This document shows, piece by piece, positions 36,404 through 49,602 of a stretch of DNA of 64,000 nt. The stretch lies in the NCBI GenBank assembly GCA_963995525.1, contig OZ023214.1:33282373-33346372 (forward strand), given 5' to 3'. Under the pieces are notes generated by a model. It saw only the letters and a program-made list of their open reading frames with translations, searched no databases and was not told the origin of the DNA. A program made the position numbers and the translations under genes. The stretch's first letter is position 1, and each line of letters starts with the position of its first letter. The DNA comes from Escarpia spicata. Taxonomy: Eukaryota; Annelida; Polychaeta; Sabellida; Siboglinidae.

Positions 36404-38313
36404 CAGTGTTCGACTGTTATCCCAGAAAGGTCCTAGTCATCTGGACCAGAAACTCGAAAGAGTTACTGGTCAGACAGCAAAGCTACTGGTCCGCTTTTTA
36501 GCAGTGGCACAATGCACGAGCGCAAACGGCCTGCTAAACAATAGGCCTTAAAGAAAAAGTACACAGTTCTACTTATTTCCATCGCTCGGCGACGTTCTAT
36601 TAACTGACTAGTCTGTATTATTGTGGTTACAATGTAATGGTCTTATAAGGTTTCATTCAACTAGTCAGCCGTTTTCAGAACATTATTGCCAAACCGACCT
36701 TTCTATGCTGGCACTGAGGGTGGTCACTGCCAGGGTGCTTGTCGTCCTCGGTGGTTATTTTACGACCCAAATTGCGACGAGACCATCATTAACGTGATCT
36801 CCGAGTCACGAAGGATACACAGTCCCCAATGTTGAGAGCCAAGTTTTTACACCAAATATCATGCCTGCCCTGTCCGGGTTTCAGTCCTGGTCCAGTGTAT
36901 TGCCAGCTGATAATAATTTAATACATATGTCAGATAGGGGTTATGCTGCTGATATATACGCTTATAAACTGATTTGATATATTACCATACTGATAATTAA
37001 ATTATTTTTCTACATTCGCTAAAATAATTATGAACAACAGAGATTTGGGAAATTGTCCTCAATTCGATTTAATTGAAACAGGTGGCACACACTGGCAGTC
37101 GACCATTCATTAGCCATCTGTGAGGAAAGATCCTTAAGAATCACATTCATGGCCTGCGGCAACAGCAGAGAAATCACCACTGCAAGAGTAGGCCATAACT
37201 AATGTCATACATGTCAGAGTCGCTGTCTTCAGCACGATCGGGTGGGTTAACTCCATCACTTGGGCCAGCAGAAGTGGCTTCCAAATGGTCCATGTCTTCT
37301 TCTCCTTGGTTTTCACCAAGTGCTTCGACTAGAACCTAAAGAGCCACACAGAACGAAAGTCATATGGGGGGGGGGCTACCAGAACTTCATCACTACTGAA
37401 ACATTTTCGCCGCTTTCAGCTACTATGCTGTCTCGGCTATGAACTCATGACATCCGAATACGGGGGTGGGGAGTGGTGCGGTGGGGGGGGGGGGTGGCAG
37501 TGCTCTTGATTGAAATTTTTTGTTAGCTTTTCTCCGCTGTCTCGGCTGAAATGATGACATCGGAAGGGGGTGTTTTGAACAATTTGTTTGCAATTGCACA
37601 CACCTTTCACAGTCAACAAAAATACATATTAATACATGTCCACCCGCCATTGACGTTCACCACAAAAACATTCACGCTTAAATTTCATGGGGGGAGGCAG
37701 AACCATATATATGCCCCCCCCGGAGAAATTCCAGAGGGCAGCTGCCCCCCTTGCCCCCCTTGCCCCCCTGTTCCCACGCGTGTGGAGCCACATTCCTCTG
37801 GGTCCTGGTCATGTGTGGTCTTCGTGACTTCTTATATGAAGTGTTCCATTCGTGGATTCTGCAGCCAGGTCTCACGGAAATGTCGATGACGCTTGTCAGA
37901 GTTTTCCGCATTTTTCTAACAGTTTCCCCGGCAGATTTTGGCATTGGCGTTTTCCAATAAATACGAAGTGTATAGTCTATTTGGATAGTGAGTAGATTAC
38001 CGTACGTTCGTTTCAGGAGCTTATTTAACTATAAAAAATAACTATAACGTGTGCGTTTTGTGAGTGCCCGTCCCACGACAAAGGAAATTGGGCTATACTG
38101 AGCGTAAAAACGCATTTTTATTAACAGTTTTTTATTGCAAACAACGACTTCTGGTGGCCAGTTTTGACGACAAGCTGATGTATACTGCAATAAAACGGTG
38201 TAATGTTCCCGGAAAAGTAGGCAGTCACACGGACCAGTAACTCGGAAAAGCTACTGTCTTGACGACAAAGTAGGTAGTCACTGACGACCGGCTAGCGTAT
38301 ATTTCGAACACTG
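36404..38313. mobile_element. Non-autonomous hAT element with perfect 8-bp target duplication
   Basis: The octamer GTAATAAC stands at 36396-36403 and again at 38314-38321. Between them the ends are inverted: CAGTGTTCGA at 36404 and TCGAACACTG ending at 38313. CAG...CTG ends plus an 8-bp duplication define the hAT superfamily. Subterminal ACCAGTAACTCG/CTACTGGTC-type words occur near both ends and may be transposase binding sites. No transposase is recognisable inside, and the 1.9-kb body includes a copy of the poly-G dispersed repeat (37370-37790). Confidence 0.92.
37370..37790 (-). repeat. Dispersed poly-G repeat family, copy inside the hAT element
   Basis: It contains CTATGCTGTCTCGGCTATGAA, GATGACATCGGAA, several G homopolymers, CCGCCATTGACGTTCACCA, GAGGCAGAACCATA and GAAATTCCAGAGGGCAGCTG, followed by TTGCCCCCC repeats. 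Module order is the same as at 13500-13900. Confidence 0.78.
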
Positions 38314-38321
38314 GTAATAAC

Positions 38322-39114
38322 CGATGCCATTGATATATAATATATGAGAAGTAGATTGCTGCCCTGATGGAAAACCCTCGCGCCGATGTCAACAGTACTG
38401 ATACTGATGAACATAGCAGTATCGTTGTTCTGGGGAGTGTAAGGTACTCCACAGACCACTTGTTTATTGCCATTTCTATATTCCTACATGTGTTGGCGCG
38501 TTCCATGTTTACAGGAATTGTTTAACTAAAACATGCTAAACGAGTTTTATTGAAAATTAGATCGAATAATACCTGTCAATATCTGTTTCCGGTATTGACA
38601 GAACACATATCCCTTGCTGTTAATATGCCATTGCCTTGCCGACAACATTGCATTACTTATGGTAGTTGTATAAAGAAAACAACTAAACACGATATATATA
38701 TATATATACATAGATATATGTATATTATATATACATATATTATATATATATATCTACTCGAAAATGTGTTATCGATTAAAACGCGTGCAATTGTAATTTT
38801 GCGCACCGTTAGTTGTCCGTAATGAAACAAATGGCTGTGAAGTTGTAAGTATCAAAGCCTGCTTCTAGAGAACTCGACAAAATAATCGTCGGTTAAGTAT
38901 TAACGCCGTTACAGGAGTGGCTCAAAGGTTCCCTATTATCGTGGGGCCAACCTTCCCTTACATTATTTTGATTTTTTGAAATTTGTTCACAAAGGGGAGC
39001 GGTGTTCATCTCACATTGCCTGTGTCTTTCGGGAGACACTAAAAGCCATTGTTCCCTTCTATCTGCTGTCTGAGCTAGGGTTAGACAAACAACCTAGCTG
39101 AAGGGGAATTTACG
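38322..39114. other. TA-rich tract and SINE debris
   Basis: An imperfect TATA array occupies about 38690-38755. At 39020-39050 a TGTCTTTCGGGAGACACTAA word matches family B SINE sequence near 30030. No gene is recognised. Confidence 0.5.
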
Positions 39115-39325
39115 TGTTCAACTAGTTCAATTCATGTGTTTTCTGTACGTGAATTCATAAGATTCTGTGAACAAAATTCAAGGTGAAAACACGTGTTTCG
39201 ACACGTGTTTATCTGGTTCACCGCACGTGACATCATGAGTTTCCGTACGTGAAATCACGTGTTTCCGTTCGTGAATTCACGAGATTCTGTGAACAACTTT
39301 TCCGGTGAAAACACATGTTTAATGT
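39115..39325. repeat. CACGTG-rich imperfect repeat, 123-bp period
   Basis: A unit running from TACGTGAATTCATAAGATTC to AAAACACGTGTTT (39145-39198) is repeated as TTCGTGAATTCACGAGATTC to AAAACACATGTTT (39268-39321). Between them are more ACGTG words. Four exact CACGTG palindromes and several ACGTGAAT/ATTCACG relatives lie within 200 bp. It is followed by GT and TA microsatellites (39325-39375). Confidence 0.85.
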
Positions 39326-41224
39326 GTGTCTGTGTGTGTGTGTACATATATATATATATTATATATATATACATATACATAAAATCAAGGCGTTAAAATT
39401 ACACATACAAAGAGCAAATAGGATTTGAGCCAAAGCACGTTTTGTTAGGTCTATGCACACTTGGCTTAAAAGTCTGTACATGCCAAAACGATTTCCTGGA
39501 TGAACAATGCTGTTGTTTTACGTAAGCCGGTTTTAAACATTCAAAGGTAGCACCATCATGTATAGTTATATAAACCACTGGAGTAGATGCGGTATCATCC
39601 ATAAACTGGTTACAGGTACATGTCTTTCACTCTTTGTCCGAGATATACATAATGCAACGTACATATTTAATAATGTAACGTAGGCTTATTTAAGATGGAT
39701 TAAAGTTATATTTTGTATAGGTATATTATCGTTTCATAGTTATGTTACGTAAAATGTATTACTACCCCTCGTAGTAGAATCTTATCAAATGAGAATCACG
39801 GAATTGTTTCTCTCTTGCCAGAGAATGCAAGCACTCCGATCCCGACTCCCACCCCGGGGCCGGTCGCGCCAGTCGCGCGTCCAACAATTGAACCGATGAT
39901 TTAATACCTCGATCAGTATGTCTATGCCACCATTCCACTTTGTTTCAGATATATAATTCAATTATTATAAAATATTGATTTGAGGGAAATGTTATGTCCC
40001 AAATAGCGCTCTGGTTTGCGTCAACATGCAATTTATTAATGTTGCTTGTTTCAAGTGCGGCGTGCAGTAACCCGTGACCGCAGCGGCGCACACTGATTCA
40101 AACCTGAACGAGCTCTACGTGGGACATTACATTCCTAAAACGACGTGGAATTATGGAATAAAGGCGTTGAGGTATAACATTTAGGCAAAACTGTCATAAT
40201 GCCGAAATCGGGGTGGGCCCGGATTCTACACGTCACAATTAAGTGTCCACAAAGTAATGCGCAGTTCCATCTGCTGCCTATTGGCAGTTCCAATGCTACT
40301 GTCATCACCACGGTCAGGTTTTCCGCCACCGAAACAAATTCAGGTGCCTTCCCAAGTGAGTCGTGGCTTCCTCGATATCTTTAGTTTAGCTTTAAGAGAT
40401 CTCCCAATGTGACATTTACACGCAACCCAAGCCATCTAACAGACTAGTACGCCCTCTCATAAGTGAGGATGGCTGCTCTAACTTCCAAAACGACATCGAT
40501 TATCTACGGAAAACATCAACAAATAAAACAGTATATTGTAACAAGATACTTTATTTTGTTAAGTTCTTGTTAGTATCAAACTAATAATAACACTATTCGG
40601 GTATACATGGGTTGTATAAGTTGTGATATTTAGAAAACAATACTTACAATATATGGGACTCTTGATCGCTATACAGGCTTGGGACCCCCTCAAATGAAGA
40701 CTGGGAGTCCCGAGGACCCTTGAACATAAACGTCCAGGTAAATCCCTGATGGACCATACTGTTACGTATTTTAACAAGATTTAACAAGATTGCCACCCAG
40801 AGAATTAACTCTAGGTGGCAGGTGGACAAGGAAGCCCTTTGGCTTATCGAGAGTCCGACCCTTTTATCTATGTGTATCCCGCCCGTCTGAGGTATGTGTC
40901 GATTTTATTTTTAAACATATTCACGCTACTAGCGCATATATTATACCACTAAAACGTTTTTATTTACTCTTGCATCATGCTCACATCACACCGACAATTC
41001 CCGTTCTACTGCATGTCTCCGCTCGGTGTCTCGTGGCTAGTAGCCGATTTTCCTACGACTACGTCCCAAATTGTGTTTAATTATCCCGAAACGTAGTTCG
41101 CAATTTGAAGTTTTAGCCCGCGTAAAGTAAAGAAAACCTTTAGACTATGAACAACTGTATTAACATTGTAACAGCTTCAGATTGTTCGAACCGTAAAGTT
41201 CTTTGATCCGGCTCTCCGTAAACC
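39326..41224. other. Nothing recognised
   Basis: Short open frames without motifs. A TA/GT microsatellite occupies its left edge. A C-rich patch (39840-39880) carries no RNA signature. Confidence 0.5.
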
Positions 41225-41420
41225 TCGATTTGATTGGACCTCCAAAATAACCTTCTCACTCTCCAAAAAACGCTATTTAAAAAACATACCACATTTTATA
41301 CACATTGAGGGAGCTAAGCCTTTCTCCAGCCTCCCCTCTCCAAAAGCAATTACACTACAAAATGCCACACCTTCCCTAAATATTGTGGAAATAAGCCCCC
41401 CCCCCCTTTTCACAGTTATT
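41225..41420 (+). repeat. Dispersed repeat fragment (CTCCAAAAAACG / poly-C modules)
   Basis: It contains AACCTCGATTTGATTGGACC, CTCTCCAAAAAACGC, ATTGAGGGAGCTAAGCC and a C run near 41398. These resemble the CACCAAAAACCTC and GGGGGGCTAA modules at 35 kb, but are diverged. Confidence 0.5.
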
Positions 41421-44400
41421 GAGGCTAAGCTACCCAAGCTCCCTGGTCCCGACACATATGATTTGATGATTACCAAAAGTACAGTTCCTTTTTATTCGAT
41501 GTTAACTGTTTATACCCCAATAGTGAATCACAAATAATAAACAATGAACGCATTTACAAACGCAGAGTAACTTCACACCAAAACCGCTTTTCTTAATTTG
41601 GTTGATGTAAAGTTACCAATCACTTGCTTGAAGTTTATTTGTTCTACAGTCGCCCTCTCTACGCTAAGAAGGGTCACTGAGTAGACCTTATTCCTTAGGC
41701 GGTTGCAAATATGTAAGAATTACCGTCACCTGTCTGAACATTCACATCTAGTCGTTGTTGTGATCAACATCTTCACCGCATGACATGATGAAAGAAAGCA
41801 ACTGTCGTAGTGTCTTATTTTAAGCATTCTCGAGTCCCAATCTCTGAATGGACTACGGTTCCATCCGAATGGATGAGCTATATATCAATGTTCGTTGATT
41901 CGTTCATTTTGCATGACGGAGGGTGGATCAGTCGAACGCTGGTGTTCAATGTCCATGACATGTGCCGTGTGTCCGTCCAGCAAAAAGCCAAATTTGGCAG
42001 TCAGTTCCTGTTCGGCCGAGAGACTGTCTCGTGCTAGTTATCCGGACATTCATTTCGTTCGGCATACTCTTCTCTGAACTTGTATTCCACAGCCCGCGCA
42101 TCGCTCCTTGTCTTGCTCACCAAAGCTTTGGCGATACACTACGACGCCGTGAAGCAACTTCCCGAATCATCCTGGTTGCAGCTGATTCATTAAGATCCCC
42201 AGAAAGTCTCTCAAGTAGCCCCACAATGTCATCTAATCAATCGTTATTGGGTCATTCTCCAAATAGGGTGATTTTTTTAAGTAGATATTCGGGTGGAGGC
42301 GACCCAGTTGGAAATTGTCCTCTTGTGGCTACGATTAATGCTCACCAAACGTACTAAGCTACACCAGGTGGGTAGAGCTGAATCTGGCATATCTATGTCA
42401 TTTCAGGAATCTGGTAATCATGACGTCACCTTTATTTTGTCGCTGGTGTTATGGACAAACTACTCCAGCTTGTATGTATTTAAAATACATTCAAAGAAAA
42501 ATCCAGTGGTTTGTACTATGGGTAGTGTGTCGTATTATTATTATTTTATGTACAACAAACCCAGTTAACATAATTGTTTACGTTCAAATCCTGTTCGTTT
42601 CACTCCATCGGATGCAAGAATGCATAATGGTGACCGATACCAGCACCACTGATTTCTTGTAGAGGGCAAATACCGTCATTTTACCCACACTTTATGCATT
42701 TATGTCTAGGCTTTAAACGGTAGCTATTTGCTGAGACGGTTAGTGGCTCTATCAGTCAAAATGAGAGGGGAATAACGCGTGACGGGTGGAATAACACCAG
42801 TGATAATGCGATGGATCACCATATTTTTGCAAGATATACACGTCTCTCCAACGCGAATACTGTATTAAAATGACTAATGAAATACAACTATTCAAAATCG
42901 CAAACAACATAGTTTGATAATGATTCCTTTGATACGTAACTGAAATCTCCAGAAAACAATGACTGTCAATGCTGCATGAAGATGATAAAGTTGCCTCTTT
43001 GGAGCATTAAATTTGTTTGAGAGCCGAAATGTATGTTTTTGTGGAGCCTCAATGGGGAGAGGAGCGTGGGTGCAATTGGCGGCTCACCTGCAAACACTAT
43101 GCGGCCCACGCAAGGAAGTCACATCGGGTATGCCTTCCCCATTTTTGTACCCAGTAGTACAGGTCCAGGAAGATGCATTTCTTCCCGCGCACCATCGGAT
43201 AATGGAACAGCTAGCCTGCCTCGAGAAATGCATATTATAGTATTATAGACCATCTATGCTTCTAGTTGCATGGTGCCTGAAATCATGCACTGGACTCTTT
43301 GGACGCCTCTGAAATATTAAAATACTACCCTCAAACATTCGTCAGTGGGTGAAGATTAGCACACGCAATCTTAAACGTGAAACGGAACTACATATTTTTT
43401 AGTTTCCCATAGGCTAGTATCCCATATTTTGGGGGGAAGAAATGATAGCTGACTGTTTAATGTGGATCAAAACTCAAGTAACCCTTTAGGTGGCAGCACT
43501 CTCTATCAAATTAATGTGTTATAATAATAAACAAACGTATATCTACATATTGAGAGTCACGCAGCAAACTAACCAACATACTATTTTGATCCGTCGATTT
43601 AACTACACGGTTTTTACACCTACCAGTTTTATCACAAACAAACGACAATTAATGTCGCAAATGGTGCTCCTCACAAACCGCCAGACGTCACCACCGAGCC
43701 TTTGAATAGCCTGCATAAGTGTGTTCGGAATCGAGGCTAGCAGCGCCATCTGGTAGACAGGTGCGGTAGAGAAATGGTTTGTTGCTGCTGGCGCACGGCA
43801 GGTGGGCGAGTTGTGTAGTAGGCCGGCGAGTGAAACACGCACTCCACACGAAGGGAGTAGCCGTCGATCTAGCCGTATCTACTGGCAAATGCACGCCGAA
43901 TCGACGTCGCTCTATTCTCGTCCTACCCAGTGAATATATCGGATTGTCGAAAGATCTTTGTGGTTTGGGAATTGTCGGCCGTCACAACTCGCGGGCTGCT
44001 GACGAGACGGCGACCGTGGCGTGAGACGGTGAGTGACTGATTGTCGTCGCCAGCACGGCAGCCTGCTGGTAGAGTTGCTTAGAAATTGGATAAGTTGCAT
44101 AGGAAGCGACAAACGGAGCATGACCGCGTTGCGATTACACGCTTTATCAGTTACGTGACCTACATCGGTGTCGTGTAACTAGAAGTTCTTGTCCGCACCT
44201 TCGTAGTCGCTACCGGTGACAGCGCATCGCCATCGGTGTCGTGCCTCTGGCTCTGGCCGACAGTGTCACAAAGTGACAGGCCATTTAAGTCGAGGTGTGG
44301 CGAAACGACGAGATCTTGTTTGGGGACTATCTGCACAATGACCCTATTTGTTTTCGTAATTCTGCGGCCATTGACATTGTACAGCTCTGTCCGCAGATCC

Positions 44401-45149
44401 GGTTCGAGTTTTGGCAACTATGCTGTGCATCGGAATTGAGCCTTCTAGGTAAAAAAGTTGTGGAAGCACTGCCATGGCGTGGCATCAACCAGGCTCATTT
44501 ACCCGGCTGTTGCCAGGGACATATGCAGACTGTGTTTCACTTGAAGTGCCCGGATAAAGTTAACTTGTATCAATTAAGGTTGTTAATGGCTCATTCAAAC
44601 AACACTTGTATGCAAAGTCGGGTGAACAAAATTGAAACGACAGCAGCAGAACTTGGAAGTTGAAACGTCTTGATGGGTGATCCAGTGCTCCAACTGCTAA
44701 ATACCTTGGCCCTGCATTAACGAATCTGCGTTCATTCACTTCATTGTTTATAAGAACTTAAATTTGCAATTGACTCAGTGACTGCCATCCATTAAATTAT
44801 ATAAATTTTAAATATTGACATTGGGCCCAACATTACCACCGCTAAACTTTTGTGTGGGATCATTCCTTGCCTACAATTAAAAGCAAACCTTTCATGAATC
44901 CAGACCACACTCTGACGGGTCAACAGCATGGGGTCTAATAAAAATAGCATTTAATGTCAGAAACACATATTAATATTATAGGTCTTGTTGCATGACTATT
45001 GGTCTATATATATGTTTTCCTAGTTGTTTCTAGCACTCAACAATGTTCCTTCTGACTAGTCACTATACTGGAGTTACTAGAATCTTTTTTCTCATGAGAC
45101 CTAATTGATTTTTATGTCCCAGTTCCACCCCACTGGACTGACATAAACC
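41421..45149. other. Mixed DNA, including a GC-richer patch at 43.7-44.7 kb
   Basis: Many open frames of 60-130 codons occur on both strands, none with a family motif. The longest stands at 44295-44663 (+) in a GC-richer patch. A good donor-like site (ACG|GTGAGTG) follows at 44030. A promoter or leader exon is possible but unsupported. Confidence 0.4.
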
Positions 45150-45235
45150 TGACCGGTCTGAGTTGTGAACCCACAACTCTGGCATGTAAAGCAGATGTGT
45201 GAACCACAACTGCACCACTACACTTGGGAATAACT
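45150..45235 (-). repeat. tRNA-like SINE head fragment
   Basis: On the minus strand GTAGTGGTGCAGTTGTGGTT and, about 40 bases on, GTTGTGGGTTCACAACTC form A- and B-box-like blocks at tRNA spacing. No SINE body of family A or B follows, so it is a fragment of another family. Confidence 0.5.
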
Positions 45236-45261
45236 AACACTAGAGCTGAAACATACATTTT

Positions 45262-45412
45262 TACCCCCCCCCCTCCCCCCCCATGGTGGCAGCTGCCCCC
45301 CCCCCCCCCCCCAACAGTTGCACGGCAGCTGTCAGCTCTTGTGCGCTGGACAGGGCAGTAGTCGCCCGTTTTTGCCCCCCCCCCAAGAAAAATCTTGGAT
45401 ACGCCACTGAGG
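45262..45412. repeat. Poly-C rich dispersed repeat with GGCAGCTGCC core
   Basis: C homopolymers flank GGTGGCAGCTGCC, and the segment ends TTGGATACGCCACTGAG. GGGCAGCTGCCCCCC occurs likewise at 37738, linking the two. The type is common in marine invertebrate genomes, but I cannot name a family. Confidence 0.6.
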
Positions 45413-47031
45413 TGGTTCCATATTTTGTTTGTAAAATTACTGGTAGTTCCTTGGAAGTGGATCTCTGATGGCTGTGAAATTTGGTTCTGTCTGTTTTTTG
45501 TTTTCCTTTTAGGTTCCAGTCTTAAGCTTGTCTTGTCTCATTTTGGAGGGTGTGTCCAATTGATGGCCACATTTGGTTTTGAATATTTATTTCTTGATGC
45601 TGGTTTGGTTTGCCCTCCTCATGGAGTGAAATGAATGAATGTTTGTAGTTTTGTTGTTGTTGCTAAAGTAACTCTCAATGTCTTGCAGGACTTCAGTAAG
45701 TTTTTCACTTTCAAGTTGGATATTCTGATTTTATTTCTTGTTGAAATAATGGTGCATTTCTTTTGAAGGTAACTTAAAGTGTAAAAAGTCTTATTTTATG
45801 ACATTTTGAAGCCTCAGATTACAGTAAAATGCTTAAATTAATTAATAACACTTTACATGCTTTGTGATATTTACAAAGATATTTTTGATTCTTGGAACCT
45901 TTTTAGATCATGCTATACAGGATTTGGTGCTGAAGACAAAAACATAAAGTTCCAAAACTCTCCTGCTGTCAGTGCATCATTGAGGTGGACCGCATTCAAA
46001 CACATCCCACCTGTTGTGGAGCCTGTGTATGTGCTTCATTGGACGCCTGCCTTTGTTGCTTGTTTGTGCCCATGCAGGCTTCTTAACATGTCTGCTTCAC
46101 CACCTACAATGGTGGAGCACAGCTAGTTGCCAAAATGTCTTCTGTGCCCGTTACACAACGGTGCACTCTATTATCAGGCAAGACTCCAGATCCCATTCAC
46201 CGGATTCAGCAGACCATGAACACTCCCATGTAAGAAGCCGGCTGACTCATTTTCCGACCATGTTGTCTCTTGTCAGTGCTCTAGTGGCTGTGATGTTGCA
46301 TTTGCAAGTCTTGATCGGTCTAACCATGGTGAGTTTTACTCTCGATATCACGTCTCATTAATCATTCAACAGCACTGATCATTTGAGTGTTCATCTGGCG
46401 TGTGTGGTGATCTGATCTAGGGTCATTAGTACTTGGATTTCTTTAGAAGTTCTGTTGCTGAATTGCTGTGGTGGTAATTTTGTGAAAAGCTGTGTGTATG
46501 GTACGAGGAAGTATAGCCAGGTTTTGGTTGTTACTTAGTGCTCTGCGTCTGTCTGAATTATGTCGGGATCTAACTAGTGTATTTGATCCGGGTTCATTCA
46601 CAGTTTGCACACTACATTTTGAGGAGACTTGTGTAAGTGTTTGTGGTACAGGTTTGACAATAATAGCATTTCGTTGTGTGTCTAGGTATTTATCATGTAG
46701 ATTATTCTTTAAATCAAAAGTGCTAGATTTAACAGATGTTGTAATTCAACTATCCAGGTAGCTATCAATTTCTTTGATTGTATCAAAGTCAGTTCAGGGA
46801 GCAAATACAGGTGTAAAATAATCTGTATTTTTATTCTCCCCAGATTGAGCACTGACTGGTTCAAGTATTAGCAGCCTATACAGAATCTGTTATAAATATC
46901 ATTCAGCTATGCCCTTATTACTGGTTGCTCTCGCGTCTGGCATAGATACAAGCACTTGATGTGGTATACTTTTGATGGGTTATTTAAAATAAAAAAACAT
47001 CATTCATGAACTGTTTATATATAATTACCAT
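45413..47031. other. Nothing recognised
   Basis: It is TG-rich on the plus strand with several short frames. No domain motif or repeat is identified. Confidence 0.5.
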
Positions 47032-47562
47032 GTCCCCATCAGACCTGGGGCTGAAGTACTCGGTACTCATGTACTCGAGTACATTTTGGAAGTACTCGGT
47101 ACTCATGATACTTATGGGTCATGGACTCATACTCATACTCATTGTACTCAGATTTTAAGAGTACATCTGAGTACTTTCTCAATATGTATTGGGGAAAATA
47201 AATATATTTGGTTATAAAATGAAACTTTCCTGAAATATTTAACTGTTCAACTATTTTTGAAATACTTTGTTATTTCTGATAGTATACAACCTTACCATCC
47301 CTACACATCCCTGTACATCCTCATTCTCTGATAACAATGTGTATGATACCCAAACATGGCAACAGGCAGCATCTTTTCCCAGTCAGAAACACCCTGTTAA
47401 AGGGAATAAAAACATCTATTGCTTGAAGTCATGTTATATTACATCCTGCTATCTATTTCCACGTCCACCAAGCCAAAAAAAATCAATGAATTAGAAATTC
47501 CACATTTTATGCTGTGCATCCGGACATTTTCGAATATGCATATTTTTGGCACGCTTTTCGGG

Positions 47563-48822
47563 ATGCCAAGATATGACGTCACTTATGACTCAAACTCGCA
47601 TCAGGCCGACCCTTTCCATGCATTCAGAGCATGTTTACAAGTATAGCTTTTGAGTCGAAACGAGCATCAGAACGAGTTATTGTGCAATATTCCGACGTAA
47701 TACAAACACTAGTCATCATAGAGGAACAAGCAGTTATCTTACGGTTCCACATGAATCAAATTTTATTCAAAACAGCGAATGGGCCTACAAGTCGAGCAGG
47801 TTTCGCCGAGCTTGGGCTTGTTTTCAGAATAATTATATCGAATGCAACCAACCTGAGATTATCTACACCAATAAACATACATAGCAAACATATATTGTAT
47901 CCAGCTACATAAAGTAACGTATATTATCTCATAATATCACTAGAATATAAATATATGAAGGAGTTGTACAATTTATCATAACAACTTAAATCAGTCAGAG
48001 AGTTTCCGCTGGTCCCGCTAGCTTAGTGGGTAAATGCGTTGGTTACTTGTCATTTATTTTACAATCGGGCGACGCCGGTTCAATCCTGACAGCATGCAAA
48101 CCTTTGATTTTCTTTACACTTTTTTGTTGATGTTTTCACGAAGTAATATAAACAAAATCATTTTATCCTATAATGTACTGTTTGTAAATAATTCTTATTT
48201 TTGTAGTAATTATTTATTCGCCACAAAAATTAAAATATGCTCATTATATAACGATGTTTCTAAATTTTATTTATCCAAATAAATATAATGTAATGGATAT
48301 ATAATTTATTAATTGTAAATGTATTGTACGGTAATATATTGTAATTATATATGTGAAAACAGATTGAGATCTGTCTGGATAAATACAATTTAGAAACATC
48401 GTTATATATAATGACCATATTTTAATCAACTCCTTCATATGTCGATATTCTAGTGATATTATGATATTATACACGTTACTTTATGTAGCTGGATACAATA
48501 TATGTTTGCTATGTATGTTTATTGGTGTAGATTATCTCCCATTGGTTGCATTCGATATAATTATTCTGAAAACGAGCCCAAGCTTGTTGGCCCATTCGCA
48601 TTCGTTGTTTTGAATAAAATTTGATTCATGTGGAACCGTAAGATAAATGCTTGTTCCTCTATGATGACTAGTGTTTGTATTACGTCAGAATATTGCTCAA
48701 TAACTCATTCTGACACTCGTTTCGACCCAAAAGCTATCCTTGTAAACATGCTCTGAATGCATGGAAAGGGTCGGCCTGATGCGAGTGTGTGTCATAAGTG
48801 ATGTCACGATACCACGTGATCG
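47563..48822. repeat. Large foldback (inverted repeat) inside the hAT element
   Basis: Segment 47565-47965 is mirrored, reverse-complemented, by about 48427-48820: CCTTTCCATGCATTCAGAGC against its complement, and so on through TACATAAAGTAACGT. An inner pair, 48226-48276 against 48370-48426 (CGATGTTTCTAAATTTTATT), continues the symmetry. The left arm is longer because about 260 bp with a tRNA-like sequence (47966-48226) is inserted in it. The loop is under 100 bp. Confidence 0.92.
48011..48096 (+). repeat. tRNA-like SINE head inserted in the foldback arm
   Basis: GGTCCCGCTAGCTTAGTGGG holds an A box, and GCCGGTTCAATCCTGACAGC holds a B box. Spacing matches a tRNA, but acceptor-stem pairing is poor and an extra AT-rich insert spoils the anticodon arm. 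It is absent from the opposite arm, so it was inserted after the foldback formed. Confidence 0.6.
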
Positions 48823-49460
48823 CCTAGCTCATGAAAAAAAAAATTTCCACGGGAATCGCTTCACAGACAGGCTTAAAATCGAATTTATGCTACAAATGTA
48901 TTTTTCTGTATTTGTTTAATGTTGTCAAATGTTACATACAATGTTAAACTTTGTGTACACATGGAAAAAGGATTATAGCTAATGCCTTATTGTTATTTCC
49001 TTTAAGCAAACAATAATTGTAGGCTAGCAGTTCAGGCCATAAACCTGTTTGTTTAATTAAGCCATGAAGAGTCAATTAGCAGTTAACCCACCAGTTAGAC
49101 AGGAAATGCCTTTGGTGTAGTATGGAGACCATGCCACTTGGCAGTGGCTGACTGCTAAGAACAAGAACTGCCAGTCTTCCTCTGTAGAAGTAAGGTGGCT
49201 CAAGTCAGACTGTCTCCTACACTAGCATAATCCCATGCCAGCAGCCTGGCTAAAAATTCCAAAGGGGATGCTGAGCCTGTTATGTGGACATGTGCTAATC
49301 CTCGCAACAACTAGTAGTCTATGATCAGAAAATATAAATCGCAAACTTATAACGTCAGCAGATGAACGTGAGGTGAACGGATACCTCAGTCAGCCATGTA
49401 CAGATTGTCACAGTGACCAACTGCAGTTCTGAGTTTTCCAACTCTGGCTCAGTTGGTCCC

Positions 49461-49602
49461 TCACCATCTCAACATTCCAGCCTCATCAGCCCCAGTTAAA
49501 AGGGTATTTAGCATAGCCGAGAAACTATTCTGCCCTGAACAATGCAGCCTGAAAGACTCAACCTGTGAACAACTCATTTTCATTCCGTGCAATGGCAAAT
49601 AG
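49461..49602 (+). pseudogene. hAT transposase C-terminal dimerisation domain remnant
   Basis: In one plus frame the sequence reads HHLNIPASSAPVKRVFSIAE, then KLFCPEQCSLKDSTCEQ and LIFIPCNGK before TAG. hAT transposases end with just this pattern: a Y-L-x-I-P-A-S-S-A-P-x-E-R-V-F-S block followed by R-x-x-L-x-x-x-x-x-x-x-L-I-F-L-x-x-N. It lies 208 bp from the right end of the element, as expected. The catalytic core and BED finger are missing, probably lost when the internal sequences were replaced. Confidence 0.88.

Noticed and set aside
41962..42357. 131-codon frame and its antisense partner
   Set aside because: Neither strand gave a motif that I can name. It is left as unknown rather than assigned.
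44295..44663. 122-codon plus-strand frame in a GC-richer patch
   Set aside because: No family motif, no clear splice context at its start, and similar frames occur by chance in this composition.
48011..48096. Functional tRNA gene
   Set aside because: A- and B-box words are present, but stem pairing is poor and the anticodon arm is disrupted. A SINE head fits better.
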